This document shows positions 1-12,320 of a DNA stretch of 64,000 nucleotides, one piece after another (the stretch's first letter is position 1; each line of letters begins with the position of its first letter). Source of the DNA: Atherinomorus stipes (Eukaryota; Chordata; Actinopteri; Atheriniformes; Atherinidae); the NCBI GenBank assembly GCA_023101725.1, contig JALJCO010010219.1, forward strand, positions 1 through 64,000, given 5' to 3'. Made by a program: the position numbers and the translations under genes. The notes under the pieces were generated by a model. It was given only the letters and a program-made list of their open reading frames with translations, was not told the DNA's origin and did no database searches.

Positions 1-340
1 ACACTGTTAAATTTTTCACTGTGAATTTACAGTAAATTACTGGCTAATAATTGCATTACTTTCACAGTAATTCCACAGTAATTTACAGGGAAAATATCAC
101 AACATTTTACTGTGAATATTTCACAGTAACCCATTGTGAATATTTTACAGTAATTTCCACTAAAATTACAGCTACATGCTGTAACTTCACAGCAACAATG
201 TGCATGCCATTACTGTGATATAGATGTATGTAGCTGTGAAATCACAGTATCTTGCTGCATATAAATCACAGCATTTTTACAGTGTTACTGTAAAAGTAAT
301 GCAACTCATTAGCCAGTAATTTACTGTAAATTTACAATTC
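1..340. repeat. ACAGTAA-rich palindromic repeat block (left)
   Basis: The block is built from many short variants of an ACAGTAA / TTACTGT motif in both orientations. About 47 bp near 23-70 (core TTTACAGTAAATTACTGGCT) recur inverted near 285-335, so the block can fold back. The same motif family recurs at 6600-6873. The window begins inside or exactly at the edge of this block, so its true left boundary is unknown. Confidence 0.7.
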
Positions 341-1442
341 AAATAATACAGTTAAATATTGTACATGGGATTTCATTGAGATCGTAAGAACCAAAACATG
401 ATTTAAATTTGATCCACAAAGAAAACAAAGACCTTACTCATTTGAACCTTTATTACAAAAAAATGGAACATGTAGAACACTGCATTAATACAAAACAAAA
501 ACAAATACGCAGACTGAACATGAACACAATCATAACTAGAAAAGAACTGAACTAAACTGAAATGTTTTAAAGGTTGAATATGTAACATTCTTATTAAAAG
601 CTTTTTTTTTTTTTTTTTTTTTAATAATATCTCCACAGGTCGTTTAAGGGGTACAGAATGAAAGTACAACATTTAATAGAAAAATCATATTTAGCCTAAA
701 AATAATTATAAAATAAACTTTTACGGGTTCGATAATGGCATTTTATTTATGTGTATAAGCCAATACACGCCGCCATTGCAGGTTGCCAAATACGATCTCT
801 GTGTGGAAACAATATTTCGGTCATAGTCAGGCTTGTACAGGGGAAAACCGTGGAGACGACGAGTGAAGCAGCTGCTTCATTACCTGCAGATGTTGTTATC
901 TTTTTCTGAGGAGGAGTGACCTGAGAAGAGTAAAACCTGGAGTAAATTTAGGTGAAGACTTCACTAAATGGACCCACATAAACATTTTCCATGGAGTCAA
1001 AACACGGAAATGGCGACTTTCCTCCTGGATCGGTAAGCTAACTTGTTTGCTAATGCGGCTAACGTTAGCAGGTAGTTATAAACTCCTCTGTTACTTGTTG
1101 GACATGATGCAGACTGTTGGTCACTTGCGTACCAGCAGCCTGGCATCCAAGCTGCTGGAGTTGTTTTTCTGCCGTTGCAACTACAACCTAGACACACGTG
1201 ATGTTGCTGTTCTGTGCGTATTTCATATTGAACCTTTAAGAAGTTAAAGAAATTTTAACTACAGTATAATGGTGAAAGACTGAATAAAGTTGAACTATAA
1301 TGCTGAACAGGGCTGAAGATGGATGGAACAGCTGTAACCTGACTTAAAAATACAGTAACCTGAGAACTACATCAAGACAACCTGAAGATAACTTTATCAG
1401 AGTTGAATTGACTCCATCCAGTTCATTACCAATGTTAACTTT

Positions 1443-2195
1443 TAGAAATGCACGATATAATTGGCCCCCTATCAGTATCGGCCTATATCGGCCTTAAAAC
1501 TGAGTATTGGACACCGGCCACCCCACCGATATTTAACCGATCAGGCTGTTGTTTCTAAAGTCTAAAACAAAACAAAAACTTGCAGACTTTAAAACATCTA
1601 AAAACAGTTTCTTTTAGAATATTCTGTGTGAACAAAGTTTATACACAGAAAAAATATTGATGCACTGAAATATTGCAATAGTTTCATATGCAGATTACAT
1701 ATTAATATTTAAAGACATGGTATTGATCTATTCTACCTACTAAATCTCGAGATTTTACTAAAACCTATGAGATTTCGTAACAGGACGACAAAATCTCGCA
1801 AGATTTCATTAGTAAAATAGATCAATACCATGTCTTTAAATATTGATATGATATCATATGAAAATAGATCAATATTTCAGTGTATCAATATTTTCCCACC
1901 CCTACCAAATATCCCCTGATTTTCTTTTGTCTTTATTTTTCTGTCAAGTAAAAGAAAATCCCGGTCGTTTTAGGATATAATGCACATATTCTATTAGTTT
2001 TGTTTGAACAACTGTCACTTTCACTTATATACATTACACAAGTTGGGGTATTTTTCTAATTTTGCAAAGAGAATGAATATTATATAATTTATTTTTCAGC
2101 TATAATATCGGTATCAATATTGGTTATCGGCCACATGAGTTTTAAAATATCGGCATATCAAATATCGGCCAAAATTCCAATATCGTGCATCCCTA
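1443..2195. mobile_element. Non-autonomous hAT-type element (TAGGGATGCACGAT ends)
   Basis: The left end (TAGAAATGCACGATATAATTGG) and the reverse complement of the right end (TAGGGATGCACGATATTGG) match, followed on both sides by ATCGGCC-rich subterminal repeats. These termini are typical of fish hAT elements. There is no transposase frame and no clear 8-bp target duplication, so this is an old MITE-like copy. A second palindromic element lies inside it. Confidence 0.65.
1651..1894. repeat. Nested long palindrome inside the hAT element
   Basis: The left arm starts at AAAATATTGATGCACTGAAA, and its near-identical inverse ends at 1894. A 25-bp stretch around 1709-1733 (AAAGACATGGTATTGATCTA) is perfectly repeated in reverse at about 1816-1841. 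The arms are too long and similar to be chance. This is probably a separate fold-back element that landed in the hAT copy. Confidence 0.6.
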
Positions 2196-2274
2196 CTGAC
2201 TTTGTTATACAATTTGTTTATCAACATGACAAGTAAAACTGAAATAAACAAATGACAGAGGTGGACCAGCACAT

Positions 2275-4860
2275 TTACATTTTCCATTCGAAGTCAATCA
2301 GTTTTCGAACGAGTGTCCTGAGATGTGGACTCGTTGAGTTTTTCCTCGACTTTGATCCTCCCTCAGGGTTGATGGCCAGGAAGTATCTGTAAACAATAAA
2401 GACAACAGCTTTCAGTTTTAAATAAATGTATTGTTGTATTTTTTATCCAAGTCACATGCTGTACAGCCTGTTTCCCTGCAAGTGAATCCAACACTATAGA
2501 AAGAAATTAGTACTTAAAGAGATCTTCTGAAAATGTAAAAAGAAAATATTGGAAAAGTAAATACAGGCATGAAAATAAAGACGAAAATACATGTAAAAGG
2601 TATCAAACAAATATTGATAAACTAAAAAAGGCACGAACAAGTTAATAAATAGGCGTATTTACAAGGTTAAAGTACAACAGTTGGAAATGACAATATAAAT
2701 ACATATTTATTTCACATTTAATACGTTACTTATTGTAAAAACAATTTCTTAAAACATTTTTTGTGTAAGAAACTGGCATATAAATTTTTATATTGAGTCA
2801 TTTTTGTATTTATTTTTTCAGTTTTTTCCTCCGCAGTTTTGGTCCTCCATAATTCTTTAGTTGGCAGACAACTGCGGGACCTGAGCAACAACTTCCCTGG
2901 AGGGTGATGGCAGCAGGAATGATGTTCTGTATCTTTCTGTCTTGCAACTAGACCTGAAGAAGCCTCCATCATCTTCAGCGGCTTACAGCATTCTTTTTTG
3001 GAAAATCAGCTCCAATACAGAACCAGTTTTCTGAATCAGCTTTTTTGGTCTTTTTAAGTCTTTGGCTTTGATGTTGCTGTTCTAGCAGATGCTACTGAGC
3101 TTTGCAGAAGCTGGTCCAGAAAGCTGGTTCTCTGCTGGGGATAACTAGAACTGCTGGAGCTGATTGTACAAAAAAGATGCTGCACAAGCTGATGAAGATG
3201 AGGGATGATTCTTCACACCCTCTACACAACACTGAAATAACAACAGTGTATGTTCAGCCAGAAGCTTGGTCGGGTTCGCTGTAGGATGGAGAGGTTCAGA
3301 AGCTCATTCCTGTCAACAGCATCACTGTCCAGAATAAGACTACAGATTAATTATCATAAGTACAATATCCAATTTACCTTATGGGATTAATTAAGTATTT
3401 TCCAATTCAATATGTTCTGCTGCTTTAATCAGCCTCATCAGTTCCACATCAGTTTGGTGAGGAAAAAGGTTTATGGGTCTGTGTGGAACTTACAAAGGTT
3501 CTAAATGTGTTACTACTTACCTGTGTTGGTCTGGCTGCTGGTGCCAGGTGTGTCTCGCAACTGTCTAACAACTATGACCCTGCATGAGGAGCTGTGCTGA
3601 GACAGGTTAATGACCCAGTATTCTTTATGGAATCATGTGACTTGGAGCAAAACTTCCTGGAAATGGAGGGCAGCACTACATTTTTCTTTTACATATAATG
3701 CAAAGCTGCCCTCCATTACTAGTAAGTGTCACTCTAAGTCACATGAGTCTATTAAAAACAAACAAACCTGCTTTTTCACCACACTGATGAAGCAGCTTGG
3801 GGAAAAAATTAGTAATGCACTAAAGAAGGCAAAAATTCCAAATAAACAACAAATACTGAGGAAAAAAAAAAAGAGAGCAAGGTGGTTTATAATCAAGAAA
3901 GTCAAGGAAGGAGTCCAGTACAATACAACGGTAAGTATGGTTAAGATTTACAATACCTTTGGATATATTCCACAGTGCAGGTGCTGTCCTCAGGATACTG
4001 CAGACTGAAGTTGTGAAAGCTTGCAAACAGTGCAGCTATCCCTTTCATGATGTCATCGTGTGGTCCCATCACCATCTCGCCTTCAACGGACAGCATCCAT
4101 GTCCTGGGCTTCATCATGTCACCTGAAATGAACAGATACCATGTTGCACTACTGTAAAGAAGTGGAAGGCTGCAAATGAGAATAATTTTTCAGCAACATT
4201 GAATGCTTCTGCAATAGCTTTAGCTTTAGAAAAAAAAAGTGCAGGGCAAGTTTAAATTAGCAGCTAACAAGTAACTCAGCAGATGTGTAGTCCAGATTTT
4301 TAAGTTAAACATAAACCTTGGTGAAATATGATTCTGCATGTCTGGATATATGCATTTGACACGTACAGGCACTACTGTTTATGTTCGATAAAGAGAGCCA
4401 AGCTACAAGCTGCAATATTGGAGGAGAAAAAATTTGATTAAGAAGTTTTTATAATTAATTTCAAACCAAATTTCTTACAGCTAGACATATCAATGTAAAA
4501 TCCAGATAACAGTACCTTGGACAATCAAGCAAGGGGTGCTTGGCAATGCAACTGTCGTCTGGTCATCTGCTGCTGTGGAACATGGCTGTAAAATAAGAAA
4601 TAACTGTTATATGCATGTATGGGTAGCCAGAGATAGGGAATCATAATTCTTTAGAATAAAATCTTTAAGAGTAGACAGAATCTTTTTTTTTCCCCGGGAA
4701 CCCTGCCTGGTTATCCACTCAAAAGAAATCTTTCTCTGCAAGTTACAATCTCACCTTTACCAATAAAGGCCGTGCATCATCATTATCATCTCTGCTGCTG
4801 GTCACTGGTCTAATGTCTTCTCCCTGACCAGCTCTAGCTATTTTGTGGCCATAATGATTT
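2275..4860 (-). CDS. C-terminal exons of a SAMD3-like multi-copy fish gene (partial)
   Basis: Four exons were read on the minus strand: 4755-4860, 4516-4585, 3957-4122 and 2275-2386. Each has AG/GT borders and the phases join. The joined product contains VEGEMVMGPHDDIMKGIAAL, then FASFHNFSLQYPED, EYIQRYFLAINPEGGSKS and ends LIDFEWKM-stop. The order (V)EG.. / lFASf..fnlqYpe / IQR.f..INPe.GsK / l..FEW matches what I know of the C-terminus of the SAM-domain-3-like proteins that occur in large numbers in fish genomes. The function is unknown. The N-terminal exons and start codon were not found; they could lie between 4861 and 6500. The gene sits between two ACAGTAA repeat blocks and has a LINE fragment in its last intron. 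The 5'-most border (4860) is the least certain. Confidence 0.5.
3060..3345 (+). mobile_element. LINE 3' end fragment (reverse-transcriptase tail)
   Basis: Conceptual translation gives the degenerate end of a fish non-LTR reverse transcriptase: a K(A)GSLLG-like block, then DDSSHPLHNT, then after a frame change an ERFRSSF block. These three blocks in this order are usual at the C-terminus of fish LINE ORF2 proteins. The frame is broken and no 5' part is present, so this is a dead 5'-truncated copy. Confidence 0.55.
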
Positions 4861-6599
4861 CTTTCACATATATAAAAGCAATAATGTGTGCAAATTCTCC
4901 ACAGTCATAAAAGAGAAATAAGTATTTTCCTTTTGTGAACTAATTACCTGTTAGATATTTTTTTAAAAGTAACTAGTTGCAATTACAAGTTAGACCTACT
5001 ACAAAAGGGAACTGAGTTACTTTATCACTGTTAAAGGTAACCTTTTAATTACTTTTGAAAAGAACATTAATAAAGATGCTCCCATTAATGTCCTTTTAAC
5101 TTAACTTCAGTGTTGCACGAAACTGAATACCAAGTCAAACACAAGCGGTGAGCTCTCGAATCATTCCTTTCTCCTACTCTCTCAACTACTCTGAATTAAA
5201 TAGATTTTAAATGTTTCCTTATATATTTGCGGTCATTGTCACTGTCATTCTGTCTAGTGAAGTTGTGCGCACGTGTGTGGGTAGCGGAACGAGGTAACGC
5301 TGAAAACAGAGCTATGGACACTACTCTCTGAAAAGGGCTGCAAGCGTTCACGTTTTTGTTGGGTTTCTTTTTTTGTTTTGTTTTGTATTTTTAAAGGCCA
5401 AAGTTGCTGATAACATGCGGAGTTGACAACACTGATCACTGCTAGAAACAGAAGGAAGTTCCCAGCTGCTGGCTAAGATGGATTCATTTAGCCAATAAAG
5501 CACTAACGCTCCGCAGAGTAACTTTAACTAGCAAAGGTAGCAGCGTACCCAACACTGGATGTAACATCGTTAACATTAGTATTCTGATAAACTAGCTTAA
5601 TTTGCAAACTGGCCATCGCTTAGCAACATTATCATTATCTGGATGCAACAGCTTTACTCAACTTACACGTTTTCTTGGTAGGTTCTGACTAGCTGCAGGA
5701 CAAACGCACGTCATACTGCACTCTCTTCTGTTCTTGTGATCCACTGCATGCCTGCTGGCTGGTGCGTGTTCCATGGTGCGTTCAAAGACGGCTGGGAAAC
5801 TACTGGATTAACACACTACCTGCGCTAGATTTGACTCCCGTTTGGCCGCTGATGTTTGGCACTGATGCAAGCCGGACTCCAACGGTTCGTACAGGCAGAA
5901 TCCTACCACTGGTCATAAAACCGCTTAGGCTACATGGCAGGAAACGCAGAGCAAAGAGGATGCAGCCCTCGGGGCATCATCACAGCCACTGTGATGATCG
6001 ACAGAAATTATCGTTACACACCAATATAAAAAGAAATGGGTTTGTTAAAAAAAACAAAAAACAAAAAAACAGGATTCCTGCTGGTGTGGATTCCTATTTA
6101 TTTATTTATTTTAATGGCAAGAAAGAGCATAATGGCGCGTTTTTAATTTTGACTTTCTTGCTAATGCATGGCTAAATCACTTGTCCTCTTCGTTAAATAA
6201 ATCTTTTTAAAATAATCCCTCTAGTTTACACATGATGCCATGAAATGGCAGAGAATATTTTAAACTTTAGAGTGGTATAAGTTACTTGTCTGTGCAGCAA
6301 AGCTTGACTTTGCAATGATGTTGGATAGCTGCTGCAGCAACTGGGCTACTGTATTCGCGCTCTTTTACAGCTAATTCACTGCATGTTCTCTGCCAAATAA
6401 CTCTAACTTCTCCGATCGAAACGCGAAGACCATTAAAAAATATTTCATGCTTTCATGTATTATCTCTCACGCCTAATGACTAATAATTTAAATAACGTTC
6501 ATCTTACCTTCTCTTGGTCCTCCTCTGTCTGTGCGCGCCAAGTGCAACGGTGAATGCTGCAGTGCTGTCTTGGTCCCACAATGCACCACGGTTCACGGG
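4861..6599. other. Unassigned stretch upstream of the SAMD3-like exons
   Basis: This stretch could hold the missing 5' exons of the minus-strand gene. I see no exon I can defend. Open frames around 5762-6175 show no recognisable domain. Confidence 0.3.
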
Positions 6600-6873
6600 A
6601 GATTCAAATTTTGCTGTAATTTGTTGTGATATCACAAAGGATGGTTTGTGATACAATATTTTACTGTACAAAATTACAGTAAATTGTTGTGAAATTCGTT
6701 CAAAAGCATGGTCCACAGTAATTTATTGTGCAAACACCAGTTTCACAGTAGAATAGTAAATTACTGTAATATATTGTGAATATTAGAGTAAAGTCTTGTA
6801 ATATGAAGTTACAGAAATTTATTGTGAAAAATTACAGTGAAGCGTTGTGAAATCCTGGTAATATCTTACAGTG
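6600..6873. repeat. ACAGTAA-rich repeat block (right)
   Basis: The block has dense ACAGTAA / TTACTGT and TTGTGAAAT motifs like those at 1-340. It ends CTTACAGTGT, the inverse of the ACACTGT at position 1. Together with the left block it looks like the subterminal repeats of one ~6.9-kb element. Confidence 0.6.
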
Positions 6874-6887
6874 TACGCAACTGAGGG

Positions 6888-6942
6888 GGTCTGGGGTTCA
6901 AAGCCCGCCCGGGCCCTCAGTTGCGTACCTTGCCACATTCTG
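6888..6942 (+). mobile_element. Partial copy (3' half) of the TGTGGCA/TGCCACA element
   Basis: The segment GTCTGGGGTTCAAAGCC through CCTTGCCACA matches the right half of the full copy at 7026-7191, including the B-box-like GGTTCAAAGCC. The left half is missing where it abuts the ACAGTAA block. Confidence 0.6.
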
Positions 6943-7025
6943 GCGTTGTCGGCAGGATCCATGTGAAACGCTGGTAAACAGTCCATGGATTCCTAATTGG
7001 TGGCTTGTGGAAAGAGGGGGAGAGA

Positions 7026-7191
7026 TGTGGCAGTTGACGGTCCTGTCACTATGCCTCCGACTGATAAGGTGCCCTGGCTACTTGGCCATAGGGATGTCCC
7101 TTTGGCTGAATGGTCAGTGTGCATGACTTTCACCTGGGAGTCTGGGGTTCAAAGCCTGCCCGGGTCCTCTGTTGTTGCATACCTTGCCACA
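7026..7191 (+). mobile_element. TGTGGCA/TGCCACA short element, copy 1
   Basis: This 166-bp copy starts TGTGGCAGTTGACGG and ends CCTTGCCACA, with an A-box-like TGGCTGAATGG and B-box-like GGTTCAAAGCC inside. The flanks (gaga / tata) do not match, possibly because of rearrangement with the adjacent partial copy. Related full copies are at 28400, 34015, 34326 and 38950. Confidence 0.7.
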
Positions 7192-7549
7192 TATAGTTAG
7201 AAAAGAGAGTATATATATATATACTCTCTTTTTTAACTTGCCCTGCCCAGCATCGTAGCAAACAGAATGATGATCTGGCTGCTTTGTTGTGTTGAACAGA
7301 TTTGCTTTGCCAAGGGGAGCCTTATGAATGTAAGGCTCAGCCTGTCATTATAACATACATGTATGTGAGAATACAGGTAACCCACAGCTATACTAGAATA
7401 ATACATGTATGCTACACAAAGCTACATCATGCACTGCTATTCAATACAGTACACCACAGCTGCAACTATAACAGATCACACCCACAAATAACAGTGGCCA
7501 CGACTTTACACAAGACATTTAAATCTATTTTGTTCCAATGCATGTGAGG

Positions 7550-7574
7550 ACACACACACACACACACACACACA
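7550..7574. repeat. (CA)n microsatellite
   Basis: There are about 12 uninterrupted CA units. Confidence 0.95.
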
Positions 7575-7575
7575 A

Positions 7576-9825
7576 AAGAAGTTTTTCTTCTACTTTAACA
7601 CTGATAGATGAAAACAGTAACTCAGGATTGAGAACATTTATTAAACACAGAGTTTAAAATGAGACAATTAACGAGACGCATGACAGTAATGAGGTCATTA
7701 AGTCTTGATGACACTTCCACTCTGCTGATCACACATGAAAAGCCAGCAGATGGAGCTCTTTTTGACCAAATCAAATGTGTAGAGGAAGGAATCAATTTCA
7801 TGTGTCACAGCGGTCACAGACAAACAGTTTATGGTCATGGGACAGCAGTTGTGTCAAAATGACTGTTTCATTTGGCTTCAGTTTTTCCATCCCTATTAAA
7901 CATTGTAAGATGTTAAAAACTAATGGAAACAGAGGTAGGGCTGTCTTAGAGCAAACCAAAAAATAGCCCAGTACGCTGCAGTGATTTGAGCTTCTAGCTT
8001 GAGCCATTGTTGCAGTGAGTAAAGTTCCCCTATGGTTGCACATACAGTCAGAAAACAAGGAAGTGTGAAAATGGTCTATGGGGCCACTGCAGTAAATTTT
8101 TCCCCATCATACCTCTAAGTATATTTCAGTTTTACTTAATCATATTTACTCATTTACTGTATTTTTGCAGTTGTTGCAAGCTAGCAACCCGTCTTACCAA
8201 GCTAACAGGTAGTTTGCAATCATAAGTAGGTACTTTATGCAAGCTAAGTAAAATACAGAGTGAAAATAACAGTTTTAAAACTGAAAAATTCAGTAGTGAG
8301 ACAATATAAGTATTATGTCTTCACATTGACTTCATAAATGTATTCTAAGTAATTTATTCAAACAGAAAGGACACAATGGAGCCAAATCTAAAGCCACATA
8401 GAGGGTTTGGTTATTTTTCTCTTTGGTTCTGCCTACAGCTGTGAAATGGAGCACCACAGTCATAAAATCAAAACCCAAGGACAATCATACTCATGGATTA
8501 GTTGACATGGTGAGGAAGCTGGCAAAATCTCTAACACATACAACCACGTAGAATGTAGAGCAACAAGGTATGGTGTTAGAACAGGACCCTAATGATAATG
8601 AGACTTATGCTAAGGCGACTTATGTTATGTGTTATGTTCTTAATATAATATCTATGACAAAAATTAGCCTCTCCATGTATTATTTACTTTTATCATTTTA
8701 AAGTATTTAAGTGTGGCAAATGTGTGAAATCTATGAGTGTAAAAGGTCATTTGCATTTCACATTCTTATTGTATCCTGTAATTACTGAAACCAAACTTTA
8801 GAAAAGTTGCAAACTTTCAAGATTTGAGTAAAATTTGTACAAATTGACTAAACTTTTAGCATGAGAAGAACTAATCTATATGCTGATCTGAAATGATGTG
8901 ACTATAACTTATTATAACTGATCAATTATTACTTTTCTAACATGAGTTTCAGTCTCTTATAAATTGATAAACACACTGCAGCTGGAATGTGTTCATTTTA
9001 GCCATAGTACAAAGTATGAAAGTAATGTTTCCATGGCTTTAAGATAGGAATTAGCCACAGTTTCAATCCTTTCTGATTTACAACCAACACAGAGGGAAAC
9101 ACAACCATGCTTTTTTCATGATTATGAACTAACATATCAGCAAACTGTATGTGACAGCATAAACTGTATGTAGGAGAGAGCCAATCAGCTTTTACTTACA
9201 GACTGCAGCAAAACTAACTCTACATTCATCTATCCTCTGTGTGATTTCTCTCCAGCAGTGAAGTCTTATCTCAGATTCACTCTTGTTCTGTTTTTATTTG
9301 TATTTTGTCCCTTACTGTCTTTGTCTCTTCACTCCATTATGCGTCGCCCCACAGTGCTCTTTTTATTTTTGCTCTTTCTTCCTTTTTTTCTCCTCCCTTT
9401 ATTTGTAACTTTGTTTCCAGGTTAGAAACTTTATGCCTTGTTGCAAACCAAAGCTGAAATCTGCTGTATCTCACACCCCTCCAGGGCAGTTTCAGGCATG
9501 GGTGTATAACTAAGGTCGGTGTACTTCAAAATGAGTGGGAGGCAAATATTTTTAAAGTCCTCAAAGTTACACTTGAGAGTTGCTTTTAGAAAAAGTTCAT
9601 CTGAGGACAGTTCAAAGTCTTTTTGAGATGCAAGTAAAGAATTTACTGCTTCAGATAACTCCAGTGCCCACAAGATGTCAAAAATTTGAAATTGGTTCAA
9701 ATACTGATTTGTCTCAAGTCAAATTGACAAAAATGGGAGAAAAGCTGTAAGTTTTTACTAACTGCGCATAACATGTACAGTAAATAGCTTCTCAGGATAA
9801 TTCTGAATGCAGTTTAGCTTGGATC
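7576..9825. other. Gene-free stretch
   Basis: This is AT-rich DNA with no exon, RNA gene or repeat family that I can name. Confidence 0.4.
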
Positions 9826-9833
9826 CGTTAAAG

Positions 9834-10047
9834 CAGTGATTCCCAACCCTGGTCCTCAAGGCACACTATCCTGAAGACCTTCCATTTTACCTTGCTAGGA
9901 CACAGCTGATTCAAATTAAATGGATCTCTGACCAGCTCTGCACCAGTCTGCTACCGACCCATTAATGTGAGTCAGTTGTGTTTCAACAGGGCAACATGGA
10001 AAGTCTTCAGGATAGCGTGCCTTGAGGACCAGGGTTGGGAATCACTG
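9834..10047. mobile_element. hAT-type MITE with 8-bp target duplication
   Basis: The terminal inverted repeats are long (CAGTGATTCCCAACCCTGGT at the left, its inverse at the right). They are flanked by cgttaaag (9826-9833) and cgttaatg (10048-10055), a 7/8 match. The 214-bp body has no coding capacity. Confidence 0.85.
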
Positions 10048-10703
10048 CGTTAATGGGCTCTTAACTACCTACTGTTACTGCGTCACACTTTAAGTTATAC
10101 AGTGGGCACCATAGCAGCATGAATTTCTGTCCATAAACAAAAATAGTGCAGTGTTACACAAATATGTACTCAGTAGTCAGCTGCTGTCTTCTTGTGGGCT
10201 CTGACTCTCTCATTGTAACTGAGCCAGCGGTACTCGTTGCTCAGGCCAGCAACGATGCTTTTCTCAGCACGATTAGGCAATGAGCCAGCAACCTACTGCT
10301 ATGACTCAAAAATACACAGACAGAAACAACTGAGGCCAAATAGAAAATGCTTTACAGCTACTGTAACAGTTTTACTTATAGTCTCTGGTTTGACTGACAT
10401 TATTTTTAAGCCTGAAGCCCGCAAGCCTGCTTAAGGCTGCTTTATGGTGGTGGCGTCTGAATGTTGTTTGCTTAAAAGAGGAGTGATTTGTAAGCTACTC
10501 ATTACTGCTAGCAGTCATCAGTTTTAGTATTCCTTTAAAAGAAACTTAACACAGTGTCATCATCAGTATTATTTTAATGTTGAAAGATTTAAACAGAATG
10601 GACCAATAATGTGCTAACAAAGCAAAACAGACAAACAAAAACTCAAAGCAATCCATTGTCATACTGAACATCTTCTGTGTGAAGTAGGAGTAAAGCCTAA
10701 AGA

Positions 10704-10945
10704 GTCATTTTCTGTACCGCTTATCCAGTTCAGGGTCGCGGGGGTTGCTGGAGCCTATCCCAACTATTATCAGGCGAAAGGCGGGGTACACCCTGGACAG
10801 ACAACCATTCACACTCACATTCACTCCTAGGAACAATTCAGAGTAACCAGTTAACCTAACATCATGTCTTTGGACGGTGGGAGGAAGCCGGAGTACCCGG
10901 AGAGAACCCACGCATACACGGGGAGAACATGCAAACTCCACACAA
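10704..10945 (-). mobile_element. tRNA/L2-type SINE, 5'-truncated
   Basis: Read on the minus strand this contains GTTTGCATGTTCTCCCCGTG, GGGTACTCCGGCTTCCTCCC and CTGGGATAGGCTCCAGC-like blocks ending in GATAAGCGGTACAG, the common fish SINE body and L2-related tail. The tRNA-like head is missing. A full copy is at 35016-35410. Confidence 0.8.
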
Positions 10946-11033
10946 GAAGAAGAAGAACAAGATTGAAAAGTTTTTGTGATAGAGTTGATTTGACACCATT
11001 GTAGAGTACGAATCAACACTGCAGAGAATCATA

Positions 11034-12050
11034 TCAACTCTCTCCAGTGTTACTTAACCTATAGAGTTACGTTCTGTTAACACTGTACAGTGCAGTGTTA
11101 AATTTGAACTAGAGATGGGCTCTATGGCTCTTTGAAGGGAGCCAGATATTTAGGAGCCGTTCCTTTTAAAGAGCCATTCAAAAGACTGGTTCGTTCTTAT
11201 TTTTTATTCACTATTTCATATCTTAGAATTCAGTCAACAGTAACTCCTTTCTTGAAATCAAGTAATCACTGGTAGCAATTTATTAGGCAAGATTTGGCCA
11301 AGAATAATTCAAACTTGCACACACCATCAATGTACAGGTATACTTGGTTGGTGGGAAATATTCTGAATTATTAGTTGTAATTTTTATTTGGCTTATGTTT
11401 TCGTTGTAAGTATTGATTAGGTAGCTCCATATCCCTGTGCTTGGTAGTGAGGTCACTATTTTGGATATTTTACTCAACAAAACTTCCATGCAAAACAACT
11501 TAACTCCCAATATTTTCCACACAAGAATATTGTAGTAATGCAAAAAACTCAATATATAAGAATAAATGCCAGGGAAAGAAATACAAGTATTCATATAAAA
11601 TAAAGGCCTACTATTTAGTTTTTTTTAAAATGCAGGAAAAAGACAGAAAAAGACAGATATGCAAAAGAAAAAAAAAAGAATAAACCTGAGCTACATCAGT
11701 GCAAATTTTAGCAAATGTTCTGAAACTCAGTATTTGTGAGTTTTCCTTCTTTCTGCTCATAGATGCGCTCACATGAATGAACATTGCTGGACATCAGACT
11801 AGAATAGCTCTCAAATGAATGGCCCCTAGTCCTGACTGAGATTCAATTCCCTCCGTTAATTGAAAAGAGTCATTCAAAAGAATTGATTCGTTCATGAATG
11901 TCACATTTCTAATCTTAACTCAATTATGAGTTAATTTTACTCTGAAATTTTAACACTATATGGAAAGAGTTCAACACAACTTCTAATAAGGACCAAATAC
12001 ACTTGGATACAGTGTTAAATTTAACTCTTTAAGTATTGATTTAACTGAAA
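11034..12050. mobile_element. Nested old MITEs (AGTGTTAA type enclosing an AGAGATGGG type)
   Basis: CAGTGTTAAATTTGAAC near 11091-11107 and ACAGTGTTAAATTTAACTC near 12010-12028, with similar inverted sequence outside them, suggest an outer MITE. Within it, GGCTCTTTGAAGGGAGCC at the left and GATTCGTTCATGAATGTCAC at the right resemble ends of a fish hAT-type repeat. Boundaries are approximate and no target duplication was found. Confidence 0.4.
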
Positions 12051-12320
12051 AATCTGCTGTGAACTGGACTGCAGGTAAACAGCAATGTAGATCATCCAAC
12101 ACCTTATAGTTTTAGTCATCCTTTATAAATGGCAATAATAATAATAACAGTGTGGTTTTTCTGCTCTGTCTCAGTGTTTCCTTTAAATTGTGTCATCAAT
12201 TCACAGAAATAGAGCCCTGATTCTTCTTAGGAATATTTGTCAGAATTGAAACTGAAATGAAGAAGAATTGGTTTCTTGGTCTCTCTGTCGAACAGCTGTG
12301 CCATTAATCCATCCCTCCAA

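Noticed and set aside
3610..4008. Plus-strand frame of 132 codons
   Set aside because: It overlaps, on the opposite strand, an exon with good splice sites and family similarity (3957-4122), and its Lys-rich part is low complexity.
5762..6175. Plus-strand frame of 137 codons
   Set aside because: It has no recognisable domain, ends in A-rich low-complexity sequence, and lies within a transposon-like block.
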